Shown here one piece after another: positions 59,914 through 64,000 of a DNA stretch of 64,000 nucleotides. Every line of letters begins with the position of its first letter. Position 1 is the first letter of the stretch. Source of the DNA: Clostridiaceae bacterium (GTDB lineage: Bacteria; Bacillota; Clostridia; Lachnospirales; Lachnospiraceae). The position numbers and the translations under genes were made by a program. The stretch is taken from NCBI GenBank assembly GCA_902362725.1, contig CABIXM010000002.1, forward strand, positions 69,787-133,786, written 5' to 3'. The notes below the pieces were generated by a model that was not told the origin of the DNA, ran no database searches, and saw nothing but the letters and a program-made list of their open reading frames with translations.

Positions 59914-59963
59914 ATAGAGCCGATAACTCACAATCGAAATAACGAGTGATTCATCGGCTCTAT
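59914..59963. terminator. bidirectional terminator-like hairpin
   Basis: ATAGAGCCGAT and its complement enclose 28 bases with a further short internal pairing, between two converging genes. T-rich stretches follow on both sides (TATTTTATGG on plus, TTTCATTATT on minus). Confidence 0.65.
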
Positions 59964-60008
59964 ATTTTATGGTTATGGATATCATGAGTATCGCTTTATA
60001 TGCAATTG

Positions 60009-60371
60009 CTATTTTGTTAATTCCCAATATTTATGACCCATAAAGAAGATTGTTAATTCGTTTTGATCTACTTCTATCTCAAAATTCACGCTATTATCTC
60101 TCTGTTCCACAAAAATCATATTTGAGGAAGATATGCTATATAATGCATTGCCACAGGTAATACCCAATTCGGGCATATCTTTGTTTACAACAAGTCCTCC
60201 ATTTTCTTGAAAGGTAAACACTTCCTCTGCATTTGCATTCTTCCATGTACCAATAATATTTTTTTTATTCTGAATGTGCTTTATTTTTCCAACACATACA
60301 ACGATAAGTATAGCTACACTTACAATTAAAGCAATGCCTACAACACTCTTTGCCAATTTCTTTTTATTCAA
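60009..60371 (-). CDS. membrane-anchored DUF5640-like protein, 120 aa
   Basis: TTG start at 60371 after GGAG. A hydrophobic segment (about 10-28) anchors it; the outer part IIGTWKNANAEEVFTFQENGGLVV...YSISSSNMIFV has the GTW...F-x-F-x-x-x-G pattern of small lipocalin-like DUF5640 domains. Function unknown. Last gene of the AT-rich cassette; about 140 bp from the gene upstream. Confidence 0.6.
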   Translation of the reverse strand: MNKKKLAKSVVGIALIVSVAILIVVCVGKIKHIQNKKNIIGTWKNANAEEVFTFQENGGLVVNKDMPELGITCGNALYSISSSNMIFVEQRDNSVNFEIEVDQNELTIFFMGHKYWELTK

Positions 60372-60509
60372 TTTCTATTATCTCCATTTTTAGTTTCTTT
60401 AAGATTGAATGATTCCATATTGCTTAATTCAGTATCTCCATGAATTTCTAACATTGATACGCTTCTCACAGGAAATAGAATAGGAGAGATTCATTCATAA
60501 ATAATTAAA

Positions 60510-61193
60510 TCATTCATACTTACCTGAATTTGTAATGTTTTTCCATATTTTCTCATAATTATCTACTATAGTTTTTTCTGAGGTCAAAAATGCAAACATA
60601 GATATACTTGAATAGAGAGTTTCCGCCGAATCAAAAACCACACAACTTTCATCATGAGTTAGATTTCTCTTTGAATATATTTCCGATACAGGCATAAATG
60701 AATTTTCTTCCTCTTTGGTGTATTTATACCCATCAATACATCCTAGATTTTTTAAAAATATTAAATAAGTATCTTCGGTCTTCAGATATTGCCATCCGTT
60801 AGTGTAAAATTCTTCACCTCTAACAAATGATACAGGTTCTATAATGTAAATACAGTCACCTACTGAAAGATTAGCAGAATTATCCTTATAGATTTCCTCT
60901 ATTTTTACCATTGTTTTTGTTGATCGTAAACTCATTTCACGAGAATTTGTTACAGTTATACGAGCTATTAAAGAAGAATCTTTTTCCATATCATCCAATG
61001 AGTAATTACTTTCATTGTTAAAGTAAGAAGTTTTCTGCCCTCCTGTATAGAAAATTTCCATAGCTGTATTTTCTGATAAAGCAATATCAGGATCATGAAC
61101 CCCTGTAGTTGTTTTTATCCCAGTCTTTCCATAGAATAAGGCTGTCACCATACAAATGATTACAACACAGATAGTTAATACAAATTTCTTCAT
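60510..61193 (-). CDS. exported protein of the ABC cassette, 227 aa
   Basis: One N-terminal hydrophobic segment (about 4-22) and an outer domain with strands (LIARITVTNSREMSLRSTKTMVKIEEIYKD, SVGDCIYIIEPVSF, EDTYLIFLKNLG). It resembles exported proteins seen next to peptide-export ABC operons. I do not know its role; it may sense the secreted peptide or give immunity. Its ATG shares one base with the stop of the ATPase gene (TAATG), so it is coupled to the transporter. Confidence 0.65.
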   Translation of the reverse strand: MKKFVLTICVVIICMVTALFYGKTGIKTTTGVHDPDIALSENTAMEIFYTGGQKTSYFNNESNYSLDDMEKDSSLIARITVTNSREMSLRSTKTMVKIEEIYKDNSANLSVGDCIYIIEPVSFVRGEEFYTNGWQYLKTEDTYLIFLKNLGCIDGYKYTKEEENSFMPVSEIYSKRNLTHDESCVVFDSAETLYSSISMFAFLTSEKTIVDNYEKIWKNITNSGKYE

Positions 61194-61837
61194 TACATCA
61201 ACTCCTTAATTTTACCAAATTCCATGCATATCTTCTCATCCGCTAATATTTCAATATCTTCTTTATTATGGCTTGTCAGTATAGTAATGGTATCATTCTT
61301 TTTTTCTTCCAATATACGTTCACGAAATAAATCAATGCTATGCTGATCCAATGCGTTAGTTGGCTCATCCAAAAGCAAAATTTTTGGATGTTCCATCAGT
61401 GCTTGACAAAGAGCTAGTTTTTGACGCATTCCTAATGAATATTTATTTACTTTTTTCTTTGATTTGGGATCAAGACCAAAGTATATCATTATTTCATATA
61501 TTTCTTCATCTGATACAATTCCTTTTATATTGGAAAGCATTTTCAAATTTTCAAATCCTGAATACATACTCCAAAAAGAAATATTTTCAATAACAGCTCC
61601 TAAATCTGGTAAAACATCCATATCTTTATGTAATGCCTTGTGATTATATTTTATGTATCCTTTGTCTGTATTTATAAAACCTGCAATGGCTCTGAGTAGC
61701 ATTGTTTTACCTGAACCATTTTTACCATATATTCCATATATTTTACCAGATTCAAATGTATAACTGATATCATCAAGCACTTTTTCACCTTTAATTGACT
61801 TTGAAATAGATTTTACATATAAATTCATGGATATCAT
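61193..61837 (-). CDS. ABC transporter ATPase
   Basis: Walker A GKNGSGKT at 38-45, signature YSLGMRQ at 133-139 and Walker B ILLLDEP at 153-159, followed by the expected D-loop and TILTSHNKEDIE with the switch histidine. The 214-residue size is that of drug/peptide export ATPases. It works with the two permeases encoded directly upstream. Start ATG 61837 or 61828; GAGG lies close before both. Confidence 0.92.
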   Translation of the reverse strand: MISMNLYVKSISKSIKGEKVLDDISYTFESGKIYGIYGKNGSGKTMLLRAIAGFINTDKGYIKYNHKALHKDMDVLPDLGAVIENISFWSMYSGFENLKMLSNIKGIVSDEEIYEIMIYFGLDPKSKKKVNKYSLGMRQKLALCQALMEHPKILLLDEPTNALDQHSIDLFRERILEEKKNDTITILTSHNKEDIEILADEKICMEFGKIKELM

Positions 61838-61842
61838 TCACC

Positions 61843-62643
61843 TCACAATATTTGTTTTTTTTCGCAAAGAAATTTACCTATCCACACCAAAACAGCGGAT
61901 GATATAACTGAAATGAGACAGCTTGACTTAAAATTCAATAAATCTATATTGCTTGTAGTCCATTCGTAATTTTCTTCGACATAATATATAATAAGCTTGT
62001 TATGCCAATTAAATAAAGGAATATGTAGCAAGGAATAATGCCAAATTTTCCATATAACATTTCCCATTGAAAAATAAAATCCACACACCATTACTGGAAT
62101 AAAAAATACAATAAATGCAACGATGTATCCTATAATTGAATCTTTCCAAAATGAAAACAAATAACTAATCATTTGCAAATGAAAAATCTCTATCAATAGC
62201 ATAAAAATAACTTTGAAATCTTCTAAGCCATTAGAGGTATGCTCTACAAAAAGAAAAAACAAATAATCGGAAACAACTACAATACAGTCACGTAATATCA
62301 TTTTTATTAATATATCCTTATAAATTATGTGTTTTTTCCCATAACGAGGAAGTAGAATTACCATGTTATCATTTGCATCATTAAATAAGTCCATTGTAAG
62401 ATAACAAATCTCAAGGATAAACAAAATCGCAAAAAATGATAAAGATATAAGGTCAAACGAATGATCTATTAGTATTCCCCCAAAATATATTTGTGAACGT
62501 ACTCCTTCTGTTATTGTAACCAGACTATTATGAAACCCCAAGTACACATTAGCATAAAAATATCTAATTACAAATGTTATAAGTGATACTAGTAAGCATT
62601 TTCCAACATTAACATTCAAAATTTTTTTCTTATATAACTTCAT
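61843..62643 (-). CDS. ABC-2 type permease 1, 266 aa
   Basis: About six hydrophobic segments (for example KCLLVSLITFVIRYFYANVYLG, ISLSFFAILFILEICYLTMDLF, SIIGYIVAFIVFFIPVMVCGFYF, SVISSAVLVWIGKFLC) with short loops. It overlaps the next permease gene by 14 bases. With the ATPase it should form an export complex for the peptide encoded at 63515, or give self-immunity against it. Confidence 0.8.
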   Translation of the reverse strand: MKLYKKKILNVNVGKCLLVSLITFVIRYFYANVYLGFHNSLVTITEGVRSQIYFGGILIDHSFDLISLSFFAILFILEICYLTMDLFNDANDNMVILLPRYGKKHIIYKDILIKMILRDCIVVVSDYLFFLFVEHTSNGLEDFKVIFMLLIEIFHLQMISYLFSFWKDSIIGYIVAFIVFFIPVMVCGFYFSMGNVIWKIWHYSLLHIPLFNWHNKLIIYYVEENYEWTTSNIDLLNFKSSCLISVISSAVLVWIGKFLCEKKQIL

Positions 62644-63460
62644 AATTTTTTATTTTTCTCTGTATAATGCCAATACTTAATCCAAAAATAAGCAATATCA
62701 GAACAATTTCTCCTATTATATTTCCATGAACATTAGGCATAATATAACCTTGTATAGAGAATTCATTTAGCCCAAAGACAGAAACAATCAAATTAAAAAC
62801 AATATAGAATATAAACAAAGCACCAGGTATCTTTGCGAAATATAGAACTTTCATTTTGTTATAATATGAAAGAGCATAAGCTAAGATAGCTAATCCCGAG
62901 CCAAAAATTCCGTAATTAAAAATGTATATTAGATTATATAAAGTTGGATGTTGCAATCTCACCATATCAAGAAAATTGTCAGCGTTATATGATACCAAAC
63001 CTATAGCGTAATCAGGTTCTCCCCAAGCACTGTCATATCCATGTATTGGATATGTCAAGTGGCATAATAATAAATTTATGAGCATTGGTATTGTTATTGT
63101 CAAAAAGGTTACAATCAGAATGCCAAATAATTTTCCTGCTAAATATTTCTTTTTCCCGATTCTTTGAATAAGTAGGATTGAACTATTGCTTTTTTCTTCT
63201 CTTATTAAGGAAAGTGATGCAATAATTGTTGCATAAACAGGCAATAACAGATACATTATATATGGAATATATGCCGCTTCAGTGCCCTGTAATACGAAAT
63301 TTTCATTTGCTGAACGAATAAATTGATAACTTTTTCCTATATCATTTTTTACACATAAAATATACGAAGCAATATTTAAAATCATTAGAGCAATAAAAAC
63401 AACTTTATATTCTGCACGATCAATACAATGTTTGATTTCTATAAGAACCATTTTTTTCAT
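62630..63460 (-). CDS. ABC-2 type permease 2, 276 aa
   Basis: ATG at 63460 (MKKMVLIEIKHCIDRAEYKVVFIAL) chosen; a TTG four codons earlier is possible. Segments such as VVFIALMILNIASYILCV, YIMYLLLPVYATIIASLSLI, LFGILIVTFLTITIPMLINLLLC, and the final IIGEIVLILLIFGLSIGII give about six spans with a typical ABC-2 layout. A large outer loop (about 140-180) carries YPIHGYDSAWGEPDYA. First gene after the hairpin at 63475-63504. Confidence 0.8.
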   Translation of the reverse strand: MKKMVLIEIKHCIDRAEYKVVFIALMILNIASYILCVKNDIGKSYQFIRSANENFVLQGTEAAYIPYIMYLLLPVYATIIASLSLIREEKSNSSILLIQRIGKKKYLAGKLFGILIVTFLTITIPMLINLLLCHLTYPIHGYDSAWGEPDYAIGLVSYNADNFLDMVRLQHPTLYNLIYIFNYGIFGSGLAILAYALSYYNKMKVLYFAKIPGALFIFYIVFNLIVSVFGLNEFSIQGYIMPNVHGNIIGEIVLILLIFGLSIGIIQRKIKNYEVI

Positions 63461-63474
63461 AATCTTTACCAAAA

Positions 63475-63504
63475 GGGCATAAACCCACGAAGAGGTTTAT
63501 GCCC
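63475..63504 (-). terminator. attenuator-like hairpin between peptide and transporter genes
   Basis: GGGCATAAACC and its complement enclose 8 bases, followed by four T on the minus strand. It lies 11 bp after the stop at 63515 and 15 bp before the permease start, so it probably lets the secreted-peptide gene be transcribed much more than the transporter genes. Confidence 0.75.
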
Positions 63505-63514
63505 ATCCCTTCTG

Positions 63515-63934
63515 TTATCTAAAATCTACATTTCCACTTACAAATGCAGTTGATAATTGAGATTGATAATTTTCCATTCCCATACCGACCTGTGTGTTAG
63601 TAGAATTATAACCGCTCTTGGTAAAGATTAAATTACAAGATCCTGTTCCAACACCCTGCTTATACTTATTAGATATTTTACTCTTGCTGTTATTGACAGC
63701 CCAGAAATTTGCGTAAGAGGTATTGGTAATTGCTGTTACCTCATTTGTGATGTAATCATCGGATGTTGTTTTTGCATGCATAGAGGTAAAGTTATTAGTC
63801 TTATTCAGTTTAAGTGCATAAGCGGTGTAAGATGCCGCCTGAGAATATGCTGCTGAAGAAAGAAATACACATCCTGCACAAAACAAACCAATACCTACTT
63901 TTGCAATCTTCTGTTTTAAACTTTTTAACATCAT
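63515..63934 (-). CDS. secreted DUF2712-like small protein, 139 aa
   Basis: Start at 63934 (MMLKSLKQKIAKVGIGLFCAGCVFLSSAAYSQA) after GGGAGG. A signal peptide of about 32 residues is followed by roughly 107 residues rich in N, T, S, Y and K without cysteine (YTAYALKLNKTNNFTSMHAKTTSDDYITN, WAVNNSKSKISNKYKQGVGTG). It resembles DUF2712 or lactococcin 972-like secreted proteins that stand before two permeases and an ATPase, as here, and are suspected bacteriocins. Identity as a bacteriocin is an inference from gene order. Confidence 0.65.
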   Translation of the reverse strand: MMLKSLKQKIAKVGIGLFCAGCVFLSSAAYSQAASYTAYALKLNKTNNFTSMHAKTTSDDYITNEVTAITNTSYANFWAVNNSKSKISNKYKQGVGTGSCNLIFTKSGYNSTNTQVGMGMENYQSQLSTAFVSGNVDFR

Positions 63935-64000
63935 AGTCAATTCCTCCCAATCTTATTTTTTTAACTGCGTTGGTACTTTTGGTTCATACAACAAACCACG

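Noticed and set aside
59704..60027. Minus-strand frame of 107 codons under the plus-strand 80-aa gene
   Set aside because: It runs through the bidirectional hairpin, has no ribosome site and resembles nothing.
1..64000. tRNA or rRNA genes, group II intron or complete insertion sequence
   Set aside because: None of the conserved sequences or structures was seen on either strand by reading; a covariance-model search would be needed to be certain.

Overview
The window looks like part of a large conjugative element, either a plasmid or a plasmid-like ICE, from a gut Clostridia bacterium, most likely Lachnospiraceae. The reasons are moderate-to-low GC, strong AGGAGG ribosome sites with frequent TTG/GTG starts, and families typical of such elements: Rpn-type nuclease, DUF5688-like protein, HTH and tiny conserved proteins, VirB4/VirD4, NlpC/P60, ParA/ParB. 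Almost every gene is on the minus strand, so the window reads right to left. I saw no rRNA or tRNA genes, and no relaxase, integrase or replication initiator that I could recognise.

0-8.9 kb is an accessory region. It holds two operons, each starting with a promoter, a short leader and an intrinsic terminator of shared design. They encode two methyltransferase-like proteins, a RadC-like protein, a PP-loop (PAPS reductase-like) protein cut by the window edge, an Rpn-type nuclease with a broken tandem copy, a frameshifted DUF5688-like gene and several tiny proteins. A SprT-like zincin lies just to the right.

8.9-14.0 kb is a compact type I-C CRISPR effector locus: cas5c, a 60-aa extra gene, cas8c with an internal cas11c start, cas7, then the array. 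cas3, cas4, cas1 and cas2 are absent from the window. The array has eight well-kept repeats next to the leader and a tail of decaying ones.

14.0-37.4 kb is a long surface and envelope region: small cytosolic and membrane proteins, an acyltransferase, a class B sortase, membrane-anchored chaperone-like and SAF-domain-like proteins, a lipoprotein, a 4292-residue thioester/SpaA-type adhesin without LPXTG, and an SH3-CAP lipoprotein. The adhesin, sortase and lipoproteins probably build a mating or host-attachment surface.

37.6-59.3 kb is the maintenance and transfer backbone: a DUF2325-like protein, ParB, ParA, winged-helix proteins, VirB4, small T4SS membrane proteins, an S1-like protein, VirD4, an exported stalk-like protein, an NlpC/P60 hydrolase and a VirB6-like protein. 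A 25-bp palindrome occurs three times, each just upstream of a minus-strand gene (37.4, 42.9 and 50.0 kb), which suggests one regulator, possibly ParB itself acting like KorB, coordinates partition, surface and transfer genes.

At about 59.3 kb the VirB6-like frame ends abruptly at a stop, base composition becomes clearly more AT-rich, and a different cassette starts: a DUF6061-like gene on the plus strand, then a minus-strand secreted-peptide/ABC-transporter operon. This is probably an insertion or recombination junction within the transfer region.
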